A stretch of 64,000 nt of DNA from Mytilus galloprovincialis (GCF_965363235.1 NC_134845.1:23500524-23564523), one strand, 5' to 3'. Positions 36,101 through 48,600 are shown, counted from the stretch's first letter. Notes: generated from the letters alone by a model not told the origin. Translations and numbers: made by a program.

Positions 36101-37502
36101 GGAAAACAAACATACTCGAATTAAACAGTATAGTAGTAGGATATATGCTAGATCGTGTTTATATCAAAAGTGACCCTTTTCTGTTTATATAAAGAGAAAG
36201 TTCCAAATGCAGCATTTAACACTGTTGGATTTGGTAACGACGAGAAACAATTGAAACAAAGTCTTTCTCTATTTCATAGTTATACATTTATGAGATATTA
36301 TATATATAATTGTAATATCCTGATTGAAAATCAAATGTCTTTCATTTTTTAATTTTTCTATCTAATCCAAAATAAAGTAAGTATAACAACAACTAAATAT
36401 GATGTTATATTGTTGTATACAATTTAAACACAACCAATTTATTTCAGGTGGAACAGTTGATATCACGGCACATAAAGTACACATTGACGGCACACTACAA
36501 GAACTTTATCAAGCCACCGGAGGTAGATGGGGAGGCACGACTGTTGATAGCGAGTTCCAGCTGTTTTTGTTTAGACTCTTTGGTCAACAAGTGATGGAAA
36601 AGGCATATAGAAAGTATCCTAATGAGATGTTGGAACTATCTTTGGATTTTGAAGTGAAAAAGCGAGTTTTTGAACCAAAACAGACATTAGCCGTTGCAAT
36701 TAAAATACCCGTTTGTCTACATGAATTATTTTATGAAATAAATTCAATGACAATTGCGGAAAGTGTTCAAAATTCAACTATGAAACATACAGTGGAACTG
36801 AAAAGAGACAAAATGATGATAGTACCAAAACAATTTTACAACTTCTTTGATAGTTCATTAACATGTATTGTAAATCATGTCCATGGTCTGCTCCATAAAC
36901 AGGATCTTTCAGACATTAATACCATCTTGTTAGTTGGTGGGTTTGCTGAATCCCATGTTGTTAAAGAAGCAATGCGGTTGAACTTTCCAAAGATGCGTAT
37001 TGTGAATCCGGATGATTGTTCGCTGAGTGTCCTTAAAGGTGCAGTTTTATTTGGTCATGATCCACAAGCTATATCATCAAGAATATGTAGGTATACATAT
37101 GGTATCGCGATTACGATACCGTACGTTCCTGGTGTTCATCCGGTAAGAAAAAGACAAATAATTAAAGGAAATGCTATATGTGATGATATATTTGACATTC
37201 ATTTGAGAATTGGTGAAAAGGCCGAAATAGGAAAACCACGAAAAGAAGCTGTGTATCAAGCTGTACAAGGTGAAAGATTGGCGATTCTGGAGGTTTTTGC
37301 ATCAACTGATCCCAAACCTCACTTTGTAACTGAAGACACATGTTTTGAATTAGGATCATTAGTTATTAATCTGACAGATTTTAACAGAAATGAAAACAAA
37401 GTAAACGTAACTCTTCATTACAATGGAACTGAATTAGATGTTGTGGCGAGAGAAGTGAGTACTGGCAAATACATGACGGCAACGCTAGATTTTCTAGGCT
37501 AA
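30114..37502 (+). CDS. HSPA12: HSPA12A/HSPA12B-like Hsp70-family protein
   Basis: Seven coding exons: 30114-30212, 32737-32877, 33410-33484, 33964-34263, 35266-35490, 35923-36067 and 36448-37502, all with GT-AG ends and consistent phase, giving 679 aa (human HSPA12A has 675). HSPA12 proteins are distant Hsp70s with an actin-like ATPase fold but no classic substrate-binding domain; the family is expanded in bivalves. Visible nucleotide-binding motifs: phosphate 1 ALDIGTTFSGYAF (about 116-128), the VLTVPAIWSDKAKQFM segment, LALEPEAAS, phosphate 2 LIDLGGGTVDIT split by intron 6, and the adenosine motif LLVGGFAES (489-497). The N-terminus starts MGNCC, followed by a PPPLPPPLPP run and a PPPY motif, predicting a myristoylated, palmitoylated membrane form. 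The start has G at -3 and +4 and an in-frame stop at 30066-30068 with no ATG between. The vertebrate insertion before phosphate 2 is absent. Whether A- or B-like is not decidable here. Confidence 0.95.
30514..30864 (+). pseudogene. C-terminal ORF remnant of a retroelement
   Basis: A 117-codon open frame without an ATG at its start reads KGFRYHKLVKTFTKFYHRYK, later GISHSIFYGNILYKAH, then LHRLIKKGYSYDTVVRSL, and ends with TAA. Its G-(I)SHP-like, FYGNI and KKGY..VV.SLK pattern resembles the C-terminal end of a reverse-transcriptase polyprotein (inference from pattern). It sits in HSPA12 intron 1, directly upstream of a complete R2 repeat, which is therefore probably its 3' UTR. Confidence 0.5.
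30865..31510 (+). repeat. Dispersed repeat family R2, fullest copy
   Basis: Contains AATAGGAAGGATTGGGCCTG, CTCGGACTTCTCTTGAACTG, GGGGGAGGGTTGAGATCTCA, GTCAGGAGCCTCTGGCC, TTTGGAGTTTAGTATGG, GGGGCCAGCTGAAGGACGCC and a TGACACATTCCCCATTTCC end. Other copies: 10790-11110, 18943-19085 and (inverted) 35580-35830. Confidence 0.75.
34310..34940 (+). repeat. R1-type dispersed repeat in HSPA12 intron 4
   Basis: GGGGGAGTTGAGATCC, GTCTCAGTCAGGACCC and GTGGTTGTCGTTTG open it, and a TTTTTGAAGGCCAAACAGTG..GTTGTCTCAATGGCAATCG end closes it. A T-rich plus poly-G run (34486-34507) interrupts the copy. Confidence 0.6.
35580..35830 (-). repeat. R2 repeat, inverted copy in HSPA12 intron 5
   Basis: Reverse-strand R2 landmarks: ATCCGGAGGTGGTCCCCAGC, TAGTTCAGTGAAAATGGACG, AACTCCAAAACAT, GGCCAGAGGCTACTGACTTG. 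Confidence 0.7.
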
Positions 37503-37645
37503 TTAATTCTAAAGTAACATATAGTACAACGTTGATCTAGGATAACACTTTCCCAATGCAAGAAAGTTGAATTGACGTGACACCAAAACAACCATTGGTT
37601 GAAACGTAACACTCAAAGCAGAGAAATTGTGCGTATTTTATTTAT

Positions 37646-37651
37646 AATAAA
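37646..37651 (+). terminator. Polyadenylation signal AATAAA for HSPA12-like gene
   Basis: The first AATAAA after the stop codon, 144 bp downstream, in an AT-rich context. Consistent with a short 3' UTR ending well before the convergent neighbour. Confidence 0.55.
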
Positions 37652-38131
37652 AATTCGTAACAATTGAGCAGAATGGATGTAACAATTTGGGTAATTACTA
37701 ATTAGTAATTATAACAATCAGCTGTTTCATTCGATTAGTTTTTTCAATATATGTATGCATAACATATAATATACTTTGCTTGTAAACAAACCATGCATAC
37801 GCTTCTAATATAAATAATCCAGTATGTGTAGGAATCATATATTATATTTACTAGTATCATATTCTTTATGCATCATCGATGAATTTCATATAGTTCAATT
37901 AAGTAAAAAAAGATTTGCGGTTACAACAAAAATACCAAAATCCATGCAAGCCAGAGTACGAAATGCCAATACACAATTCATAAAACAGTCAAAATTGGAA
38001 GTATAAGTATCTATAATATCATGTAAAATACACTTCTAGACATTGTCAGATAATACTGATAAAATACAGCAAGTCGACAAAAGTCATGCTTCTGTTGCAA
38101 TTTTCATTATACATCACATAACGTGATAAAT

Positions 38132-38155
38132 TATTATTATTATTATTATTATTAA
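38132..38155. repeat. ATT microsatellite
   Basis: About seven ATT units in the short interval between the convergent HSPA12-like and LRRC74-like genes. Confidence 0.8.
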
Positions 38156-38452
38156 AATAAAATTTGAAATTCAAACCATATTTTCTTTCTTTTTAAATTC
38201 CATAAATAGGAAATGTGTTACTTTGGATTCGTCATTATTCAATTTTCGTCGTCAAAGGTAAATCACGAATTGTAATGTTCCTCAAAGAACACATTTTCAA
38301 TAGGCTTGTAAACAGGCTGGCAAATACGGGAAATCCTATATCCACAAAAACAAAAGTTTACCCCTAACCACGAAAATTGATATCCACAAAATCAATTGAT
38401 CTACAGTGACTGGTATGACTTTAGTATACATTTTGTCCCGTATAAACAACGA

Positions 38453-41400
38453 TTATTTTTGGCTTTCTCTAGTAACATTAAGAGCAATTCGTAATCTAAC
38501 AGCTTCTCTTAGCTGTTCCAGTTTGTCAAATCCCTTGAAAAACTTCCTATCTGTCTTTGACTTCATTCTCAATTTTGTGATACGTCTCTGATACTCTTTG
38601 TGCTTTATTGTCAATTCCCTGTAGACAAAAGTAAAATGGTCATATTTCAGACAACGAGAAGTGTTTGGGTATTTTTAAAGACTATTTTTGGTAGCCAAAG
38701 TATTTAATCTATTTTTGATTTCTTGTTATTGTTTTATCATGGCAACCTGCCTTCCCCTCATTAACGATAAACACTTTACTTTACAATTCAAACCAAAATG
38801 CGTTGCAGCCTCACTAACTAATTGGTACATCTCTCTTTCTTAATAAACAATATGTTAATTTATGCTGTACCGGATGTTTTCATTTTGCTAGAATTTTTAT
38901 AAATTCACAATAATTGAATAATAAAACTGTATAGGTTTTAAAAATGTACATTTTACTGTTCAGCTGATCTCATCAATTTGAATGTTCAATTTATATAGGT
39001 TACCGGTCTCGTAATATCATTTTCTAACATATATAAATTTTGCTTATTGACTTTAATTTATTTGGTTTGTTTTAATATGTGTGTACCTCAATAGTCCCTC
39101 CCTATACAAAGTTTAATCTGTTTTGTTTAGAATCAATTAGGATTATTTTTTATGCTGAGTTCACACGTAATTCGAATTCGATTCGCATTAACTAATTCGA
39201 ATTAGTTTAATTCGCATTTGAAACGTGTTACGTCCTAACGTCAATTATAATTCGAATTGCAATGCGCGTAGAGGGTATGAACGCGATAAGCGAATTCGAT
39301 TCGCATTCGATTCGAATTCAATTCGAATTAAATATCCGTGTGAACGAGGCATTACTTTCTCTTGTAACATTTAATTAAATACTTACTCAAAATCTACCTG
39401 TCCGTCCTGATTTATGTCAAGTTTCTTCATTAATATGTCCAGTGCTCTACTACTAAGGGGGAGATCAATGCTCTAAAAATCAAAAGATCAAACAGTAAAT
39501 TTACAAAAATACCGAACGTTAGGTAAATTCAAAACCAAAGTCCCTTTACAAACGACAAAACCAGAGACTGAAACACATCAGACGAAAGGATAACAACTGT
39601 CATATTCCAGACTTGGCACAGGCATTTTCATGGACTAAACCTGGTTGTATAGTTAGATTTATATACATTTAATATACTTTAAAGATAGTATACCATTGAC
39701 AGTTAAGGAGTTTCGCTAGAAGTTAACTTAATATCTATGCTAAAATAATAGTTGTTGCTAGAATTTCACATGAGGTGAGATCATGTTATTCGAAAATCAT
39801 CGATCGTTACACAATTCCAAAATCATAAAATTATACTATGCACAACGGTATAGCTTTAATCCAGATTTCTGTAAAAATGCAGACTGTTTATGCGTATTTT
39901 TTTTTTGTTTGGTACTTAAATTGTAAAAATAGTTCGAATTGCATTAGAAACATAATAATTATTTGTGTTGTAAAATTAGATAACGTTTGCCTTTCAGAGT
40001 ACTTGTTATAATATTCATAATGAAACAATTACAATTCTAATATGACGACAAATTATCGTCAACCTGTACATGCTGTATAATCACAGTATATCTACTTTTA
40101 GCACTAGCGCACATATACACGTCACCAGCTGTTCCGTGTTACCTCCAACGAAATTATACTACCAGGTATTCTCAATTTTCGACATCAAAACCGACAGTTT
40201 ATGTAGGTTATGTAGGTCAGATACAATATAGTTCACTCTATTCTAAAGCAAAATAAACAAATCATTCCATTTCAATTTATTTTTCGTCGTAAATATTTCA
40301 TAAAACGAAAATTACGCGAAATGATGTTATCGTCTTGGCATGGCAACGAAACAAGGTGACGTCACAAGTATGTTTTCGTAAACAAAAAATCAGATTTAAA
40401 CAGCAGGCGTTTTTAAAAAGTTTCTTGTACGCCTCAGAATGCAATAAAATTAGTGGGGGGAAATATATGGGTGGAAAAAGCGATTTAAGAATTATATAAT
40501 ATTTCTAATATTATCATATGTGGTTAAAATGGAACAGCAAAAAAGTGTCGTGTGTATAGGGCTTTCACGGTTAACAAAATTACTTTGAAATAATTCATGG
40601 CAGCCGTAGATTTGTTTTCATTTAACCATGGTTTGTGCACTTATTTCGTATTTTAGGCCTTGCTAACACTCAGAGTAAAATACTCGAATATAAATGCCCA
40701 ATCCATGGTTAAATGAAATCAAATCTACGGCTGCCATGAATTATTTCTTAATTATCGTTTCCTCAAATTTTCTAGCTTGTATGTTTTTTGTAATCTTTGA
40801 GGTTGCAAGTATTACTAGAAAGACTATCAATTCGTGTTTCATTAGTATACCGAAATTTCCAATTCATCATATACTTGAAGTTCGGGTAAAGGTGTTTTTT
40901 TTTATCAAATTTGAATTTCTATCTTTGTTTATGAAATATATCACAATATATGAAGATCAGATTTTAGTATATGTGTTATCGTTATGTAAGATCGTCAAAT
41001 TTTCAACTAAATGTACAAGTTCTCTCAGCTGTTGATTGAAACGCAACGAGAATGCAACTTTGACAACGTTAGAACTGTATTATATATAAACCAAGTTACC
41101 GTCATTCCTCTCTGAAATTCATCTCTCGTCAGTGTATCACTATGGTCTCTATCAAGATTGTGTAATAAGTCAATTAATCTAAGATTCTTCTGCTTCATAT
41201 ACTCAAACAGTATTGTCATTGGATCATCTGTATCTAGGACACTTGTATGTTCACCTTTCGTGATTTCATCGTGACGCAATACAACTCCGTGTTTGACGCG
41301 TATATTTCTCTTTTCTTTCACCTCAATAAGCAATTTCATAAAACTGTCATCAACTAAAATATCCTGTAATAATACATCATATTTTCAAAACAACGAAAAT

Positions 41401-44400
41401 AATTTTAAGGTGGTACCTAACACTACAGGGAGATAACTCTGTAAAGTCAGCTAAACGTTTTAACTACGTTGTGTTGTGAAGGGAATATTGAGCTTCTTGG
41501 TGATCAAAATTGGTGTTTGTCAAACTGCTATATAACCAGTGTAATTTTTCTGATAAAATGTTTGGTTCAAAATTTTTGAAATTTTTACATTTTTGTTAAA
41601 GAGTCAAAGTAAATATTTTGTCAAAATTTTATCAAAATTAAACGAGCCAAATTAATTTTAGTAATAGTATTGGGTACCACCTTAATACGATATTTGTCGA
41701 CTGTAATTAAGTACTTCTTTTTATCATTGGTAATTATACCACATCTTTCGCATCTTCTTGAAATTATTGATGTTGTTTATGCTTTTATTTTCTCAAAATT
41801 TATGCTGAATGCAGTATTTTTAATTCTTTTTTTTTAAATTTCTTATGTTGTTAAACATGTTTACAGTTTGAAAGAAGTGTAGCCAATAATATTTACATGA
41901 CAGAAAGCTCAATTGGTTATATTTGATAAAAATAATATTATTCAATTTCAATGTTATAGGCAACATGCACTTACAGATAAGTCTAAATCTTCAATTGCCG
42001 ATTCGGAAATAAATATAGAGCGTAAGACATCTATTGCACCATCTGTTGTTAATGGGTTGAACCCAATCTGTAAAGAAATTTTAAATATTTAAAATTAAAA
42101 GTTTACACAGCATAAATTATTAGGACTGACACACGTTTTCAAATAACACTATTATTATCTGATTTGATAAACGTACTTATTCTATCGGGCAAGATCTGCA
42201 CCTAAATCTTGAGCACTCTACTAGCCGACCTTTTTTGGTTATCGACACACATAATTATCTCTATCATTTCGATTTTAATATTGAAAAAAAAGTTGGACTG
42301 TCAATGACTTACCCTGAGTATCTTGAGAGTTTTATTTTTGCGTACTCCTGGGAGCAGTTGTCTAAATGCATCTAGAGAAATTCTGTTGGAAGTCAAATCT
42401 AGTTCTGTTATTGTCCTATTGTTTAACAGTGTTTTGCCCATCTCATAACAGCCTTCCATACCAAAACCATTCCATGCTAGGTTTATAGACTCAATTGTAT
42501 TATTTATCTGAAACAGACATCAAGTACTGTGCTAATGCTGAATTTACTGATACATTGCATAAAATAACGAAAGAGCAATCGAAAATAACACTTCAGATGA
42601 ATGAAAACTCAAATACATGATTAAAATCAGAAGATGTGGTATGATTGCTTATGAGACAACTATACATAAAGTTTAATTGAACATATCACTTTCGAGTTTG
42701 TCCTTCACCGGAAACAACTCGTCAATTATGCGCGCCTTTATGACGTCATTTATAAGAGAGAGGGGATCGCCTGTATCCCTGCACTATTAAAGTTCGTCAG
42801 GCGTCTTAGCGATCGTCTTCTTCGTGCAATAAAACTAGAAATAATGTTTGTTCTGTCGACTTGTTACCTAATCACTAATGACAGCAGTGCTGATTGTCAA
42901 TTATGAGAATTCAATTTGCCGAAAAAATCGTGCAATATATCATCAGAGTTTTCCAACCACTCGCTCAACATCAGAACGGAAGTGACGATGCTCCTAAAAG
43001 CATGAATAGTGTTTACTATAACCAAAATTTTTGACGGAAATGCATCGAACTCGAAACTTGTCTGTTAGATGTAATCAATACTAGTATACCATTAGATGTT
43101 ATCGGCAACACTTTGATTGTGAAAATCTTATGGCAATACTTTAACAAAATAATTTACGAAAAATAAATACGACAGACATGAACCACTAAGCTACATGCTC
43201 CTGGCATGTAATAGGCACATAAAAATGTGGCCGGTTTAGCCATTTTAATGAGCGCTGAACCCTCCCCTGTCCTAGGAAAGTTGTGTAACAGCACAACATA
43301 ACAACAAACTATCAAAATAAATTGAAAAGGGCTTTACTCAACTGATCGATACAAATGAGAGAAAAACTAACAAAAACACAGACCGGACGTGGCGGTGTAT
43401 TTATACATCCCTAACAATAAAAATGACACGAGGTTCAGACCAGAAAGTACTTACAGTAACTGACAGCTAGTTCAGAGACAGCAACAACTAATATAATAAT
43501 TTCATGAATCTAAGACTTAAATATCTATAAATACAATTACAATTCTCACAAAATATATCGGGCAATGCTAACATATATGTATCAACAGATATTAGTACTG
43601 AGGATGTGCATATGTGCATCATAACAATAATACACAGTATGAGTCAAATTTTCCGATAACAAAATCAATATCTATACCACTAACAACAGTATTCAAAGAG
43701 CTAGTCACAGTGTTAAAGTGGTATCCTTTAATTATATGTTTATTTAACAATGTTCAAGGATCCTATATTTAGGGCTTGGTATAAATCATCACCGTAAAAA
43801 TAAGAATGTGCTGCATTGTTTGAAATAAGTTTTATACAGGTAGAGCAAAACTTCAACGAAATCTGTATATGTAGCAGAGAATTTAGTAAAGGTTATAAAT
43901 CATTTTTGGAACGATATCCCTTTGTTATGAATTAAGTGATCCTCCGATACATAGGGCTTAAAATATCTTCCCTTTTAGTCAGACTGATCATGGACAAGAA
44001 ATTTAAAAAAAAAGTTAAGCACATAATCATTTTATTAGTATTTGCATTAGAATTATTATAACAATGCAAAACGTAAGGTTTTGAAAATCATAATATGAAA
44101 TACCATCTTTACAAAGAAAAGAATAAATTTAGTAAACATAGTCAATTGTCAGTCGTAAAATGTGTTGTATTTGAAATGTGTTATCACCATGTAATCATTT
44201 TTTGGCGGTTTATTTTTAGTATTCGTAAAAACGTTTTACCTGTAAACAATAACATAAAGAAACTGCTCCTCGTTGTCGAAGATGATTCCAACTGAGGTCC
44301 AGATATGTTATTGTATCATTGCACTCTAAAATCGAGAAGAAAAAAATCTAAATTTGTATAAAATTAAATGAAGATACCAACGCGAACAATTCTACTTCAA

Positions 44401-46623
44401 TAACAATTATGAAATTCAGAGCTGTCAGTACAATGTAACATCGGACGTTACACTTAATAGTTGATATACAAAATATCAATAACACATTTTATGATAGAGA
44501 AAGTATTGTCAATATTTTTATTTTGTGACAGAAGTGCATATAGAAAATTTGCAGCTTCATTTCTTCTTTTAGAACACAGAAAGAACAAAAGTATCGCAAT
44601 TCTACAAAAGCTACAGAATAGTTTGTTTTTGAGTGGGAAAATAACTTCAAAACGACATGTTATTTCGATGGTGATAATGATCGTCGATTACCGCGAAAAC
44701 ATGTCGCCAGTGGCTTTAGTCACAAACACATCGTACTGGTCAACCAATTCAAGATTATGACTGTAAATCATAGGTAGTGTCGATTTCAGTCGTTCTCCTT
44801 CGTAACAGAGTTGAAGTAGTGTTTGTGTAAGGAGCAAACTCACTGTTGCTGAAGTCCGTATAATGATAACACGCAGGGATATACCAGGTCAACTGCAATA
44901 TAAAAAAACGCCATACGATAGCGAGTATGGTCTACGTTACTGCTGAGAATATAGGAAATTGACAATTGGAAAGTTTAAATTGTAACATTTGTCCTTTATT
45001 CTTGCTTTTAGGAATTTCGGATCATCAATGCTCTTCAACTTTGTACTTGTTTGGCTTTATAAATATTTTAATATGAGCATCACTGACGAGTCTTATGTAG
45101 ACGAAACGCACGTCTGGCGTACTAAATTATAATCCTGGTACCTTTGATAACTAATTAGAGTCATCCAACTGTATGACTGTCAAGTACGACAAAAAAACGT
45201 ATTTATTAAGGACTTTTCAATAAAAAAAAATTGGAGGAAATCGACATAGACTTTGTATTATCTAAACATAAGTGATAATTGTATACTATTGCTACCTGGT
45301 AGTTGTAATTGCTTATGTGAATAAAAAACATTAATACTATATATGTCCTATGCACACACTTAATTATTTTCTTTTCTAAAGAGTAATGCATTAGATGTAT
45401 AATACTCACTGACCATTTATGAATGAGAAAGTATACTCACCTAAAGCTTTACCGAGAACAATTCCTCCTTCCTCTCGAAAACTATTTTTACTTAAAGATA
45501 AAGTTCGTATAGACTGATTTTTCTGCAAATAATTATGATAACTGATATTTGTAGCCATGACTTTGAAAATAATAACCGTTACTGTTATCATTAATACTGT
45601 TATTATCATAATTCCAATTATTATCCATTTGTAAGAAATATTTAGCTTTTTCCATTTGAAAATACATGTTATACAACTTGAAATTAAATGCATAAAATTG
45701 CTAACATAAACAAACATTTTTTGCAACCATAAAAAAACATAGCATAGCTATGAGATATCGCTAAATTACTGTTTATGACATGTTTTGTAAAACAAACAGA
45801 TAACTTAAGTTTTCTCTACTTACTTTTACTAAATTTGATAAAGGTACAGCATCAGCTTCAGTAAATCCATTAGCTTGAACATAACATTAAAACAATATTT
45901 GTATTGTGAAGTAGCGTGAGTACAGAAATTATGTATACTTAATCTGTTGGATGTTTACTAATTTACACTGTATACTATGGAAGGATATGTTTCATTCGTA
46001 AGTTGTAATTGGCTTTGAACTAGCTTTATGTTTAAATGAAAACTATAAGTGATTTGTGTCTATTATTTGTATGTGAGGTGATATATTTTTTGTTAGTTTT
46101 TATTATACTTTGTGCTGATCTAAGGCTTTGTAACTGAATTGTTTTGGCTCTCATATTGTGCTGTTACACCTGTCCTGAGTGGGGAGGGTTGAGTGCTTGC
46201 ACAAAGGTGTAAACACGCCACAGACATGATTATGTGTCTGTCCCAAGCCTGTAGCCTGTAATTCAGTGGTTCTTATTGGTTCATGGCTGTCCTATTTTGG
46301 TTTTTCAATAAATGTATTGTTAATTATTATACCGTTATTTTTGTTCGATATTTTCAAATTTTCATGATTGGCCTGCATTGCAGAGTATTTGTTTCTGAAT
46401 TTTCCCTTCGGAAAAGATCACAAGGTGACCCATAGTTGTCTTATGAGCAATCATAACTCTTTTCTTTATTCAATTATACAGAAAATATCAATTATTCCTT
46501 TAGGGATACGTTATATTTATTTTTATTTTTATTTCAAAATAAACACACCATGTTTATTTCATTATTAACATGACCGACAATGTTTACCTATCCTAAGAGT
46601 TTGAATAGTTCGTTTAGCCCAGT
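38453..46623 (-). CDS. LRRC74A: LRRC74-type leucine-rich repeat and EF-hand protein (5' end missing)
   Basis: Nine minus-strand coding exons were rebuilt: 46623-46588, 45873-45824, 45522-45441, 44325-44240, 42507-42313, 42067-41975, 41363-41100, 39472-39387 and 38618-38453 (stop included), about 351 aa, all phases consistent. Leucine-rich repeats of the ribonuclease-inhibitor type run through the first six exons (SIRTLSLSKNSFREEGG, TITYLDLSWNHLRQRGA, TIESINLAWNGFGMEG, TITELDLTSNRI, TLKILRIGFNP). The alpha/beta part ends in IEDLDLSDILVDDSFMK, and two EF-hands follow: LDRDHSDTLTRDEF and LDINQDGQVDFEE, both with all calcium-coordinating positions filled. A basic helical tail ends the protein. 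The order matches LRRC74A/B proteins, whose function is poorly known. The 36-nt first exon is the least certain; further 5' exons should lie beyond 46.6 kb and were not found, so N-terminal completeness is unknown. Choice between LRRC74A and B is uncertain. Confidence 0.85.
39153..39351. mobile_element. MITE rich in ATTCGAATT, in LRRC74-like last intron
   Basis: Ends match inversely around TTCACACG (ATGCTGAGTTCACACG left, CGTGTGAACGAGGCAT right). The interior is full of ATTCGAATT / GATTCGCATT palindromic words. About 199 bp, no coding frame. Confidence 0.6.
40587..40747. mobile_element. Foldback with 45-bp arms in LRRC74-like intron
   Basis: GAAATAATTCATGGCAGCCG at 40587 is inverted, nearly perfectly over 45 bp, to 40747, around a 71-bp loop. 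The frame at 40694-41035 is an intronic accident including the right arm. Confidence 0.6.
41405..41685. mobile_element. TTAA-ended MITE in LRRC74-like intron
   Basis: TTAAGGTGGTACC at the left end and GGTACCACCTTAA at the right end form perfect 13-bp inverted tips including TTAA, the target preferred by piggyBac-type elements. 281 bp, non-coding. I recognise the family as common in mussels. Confidence 0.75.
43145..43335 (-). repeat. R1-type dispersed repeat, inverted, in LRRC74-like intron
   Basis: GAGCGCTGAACCCTCCCC, TCCTAGGAAAGTTGTGTAAC and AGCACAACATA match, reversed, the GTTACACCTGTCCTGAGTGG..GAGTGC copy at 46150-46210. A short fragment of another copy (AAGATGTGGTATGATTGC) is at 42633-42660. 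Confidence 0.5.
45003..45155 (+). repeat. Dispersed repeat carrying a hammerhead motif (copy 2)
   Basis: Colinear with 755-905. It lies in the intron between LRRC74-like exons 45522-45441 and 44325-44240, on the strand opposite to the gene. Confidence 0.75.
45077..45120 (+). ncRNA. Hammerhead ribozyme motif, copy 2
   Basis: CTGACGA (45083-45089), stem II GTCT/AGAC (45090-45093 with 45099-45102), GAAA (45103-45106), minimal stem III CGCACG, TC with cleavage expected after 45114. Stem I GCATCA/TGGCGT pairs with two wobbles and one mismatch. The core allows C at the variable position of CUGANGA. Confidence 0.65.
46140..46330 (+). repeat. R1-type dispersed repeat
   Basis: GTGCTGTTACACCTGTCC, GGGGAGGGTTGAGTGC, GTGTCTGTCCCAAGCCTG and ATTCAGTGGTTCTTATTGG follow the family order. 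It ends about 260 bp from the first recognised LRRC74-like exon. Confidence 0.6.
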
Positions 46624-46639
46624 CTGAACATGTGTAAAG

Positions 46640-48600
46640 GCTTGTATGTGTTTATTGTTTTATTTATTAAAAGAATCCAGGTCAATGCTTGCATATGAAA
46701 TGTGCAATCAAATGATGTTTAGTACTTTACACGATATAACAAACAATTTCAGCTAATGATAATACCATTTTCGGAATTACATTAAAAGCTTTAAATGGTT
46801 TAACTATATGTTATAAACAATTTCCATTGTCATCTGACTTTCAAGTGTGTTGTGAAATATAGTTTTAGTACTATGATAATGGTGCCGTTTTAATTTCAAT
46901 ATGTCATTTTGTATAGCTATATTGATAAAACATAATGGTTTGGTTTTGAAATCAAACGCTTTTAAATTATCCATAGTGTTATTAATTATACAGCCAAGAA
47001 ATTAATATTTCGGTCGTTATATGATGTCAAACGTAACGCGCTTGTACCTTGATACATTCGATGCAGTAACAATTTTTAATCGATTTATGACTTTTGAACA
47101 GCGAATTACTAATGTTGTCTTTGTTTATCTAATGTACCAATTTGTATGTAAATGTTTCAACAGTCATATAAATTGAAAACAAGTTCATATGCATTGAGAG
47201 GATGCAAAATACAAAACCATGAAATATTAGAATATAATCAGAATATAAGAGAAACGTCAATTTTGTTGGTCTTTGTCAGCATTTTGTTGGCAGATTTAGG
47301 ATAGAAGAAGCATTTACTGCAAAACTATTGTTCATGTCAAATAAATTTCTAGAAAACATACTAAACCACGCTGAATATTTTTTTTGTTATGTAGTTTACC
47401 AAAACTTTTAAGCAAATAATATGTCAGTCCAAAGCAAAAGTCACACAGAATTTAATGAAAGAATTTTTTTTTCAAAAAAGACATAAATATATATCAAGCT
47501 ATATAAGAGTTATTTCCAAAATAAAAATAAAAACATGTAAATGTAATGTCAATAGATCATATTGGTAAACGATGTTCTTCTTATAATATCAAGAATGACT
47601 AGAACACAATATCTTGAATAAAATAACATTCTCCAACAGCTTATTTTCATATAGATATTTGCAGTCTAAGCATGATTTATTGACAGTGCTTGACTTCGTT
47701 AGTTTTTATGAAACCCTCATTTTTGAATTTGCTATTTCCAGTTAAATGTCTCAAAATTAAATTTGGCAATAATTTTCATCTTTAGATTGTCATTTTATTT
47801 GTATGTTTCTTTTCCAGTTCATTCTTTAATTTACCGACTGTGGCATTCGTTACAGTTGTCATTTTAAATTGCCTGGGATTTAAATTCAATAGTACCTCCC
47901 AGATATTTTATGAAATATTTTGAGTTAATGAATATTTAGTTATCGTTTACATTATATTAATTATGGTATGAGATTGAGGATTGTATAATTATAGTGGTTG
48001 GAAACTTGTGTGCGAATTTATAATACACTAAATTCAACTGAGGTGGTTAATAGCTTCACTCCCTGTGGGTTTCATTTAAATTGTACCTACACTTCAGTGT
48101 ACGTAATGCACGATTTTAACAATGGGTGTCATTTTAATTATACAAGCACTTAGTCAAATTTGATGCAGGATTAAAACAAACCAGCGAACCTGGTTAAATA
48201 AAATGTAACGCTCAAGTTCTTAACTGATGTAATTTTTGTCGTACATATCCAACAATCCTCATTGAAATCAGTAGAAATGAATATTTAAATGTCGTATGTT
48301 TTATCGTAATGCTCCTTCCTTTAACTGAACAATATGCATAACTATTTGCTACAATTGATTGTCTGTAATATATGATTAATTAAAACAATTAGATAAAACA
48401 TCAGTGACAGGTAAATATGCCTAATTGCCTCATCACTTTACAAATAAATAATAATACATTGCTTTGATCAATCAACCAGGTAGCAATGAAAATGTATTTT
48501 CATTAAAGTTCAATCACATTTTAACTAATATAATGCAAACATGGATTGGTTTTAACTGACATTCTGTGTTTTAGGGTGTTTTTATTTACATGTATGGACT
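46640..48600. other. Gene-free stretch upstream of the LRRC74-like exons
   Basis: AT-rich. The missing 5' exons of the LRRC74-like gene should lie here or further upstream, but no minus-strand LRR exon with acceptable splice sites was found by eye. Confidence 0.35.

Noticed and set aside
36399..36447. ATG at 36399 as start of a separate 367-aa Hsp70-like gene
   Set aside because: These 49 bases are the end of intron 6; the acceptor TTTCAG at 36442-36447 joins in phase to exon 6 and completes the LGGGTVD motif.
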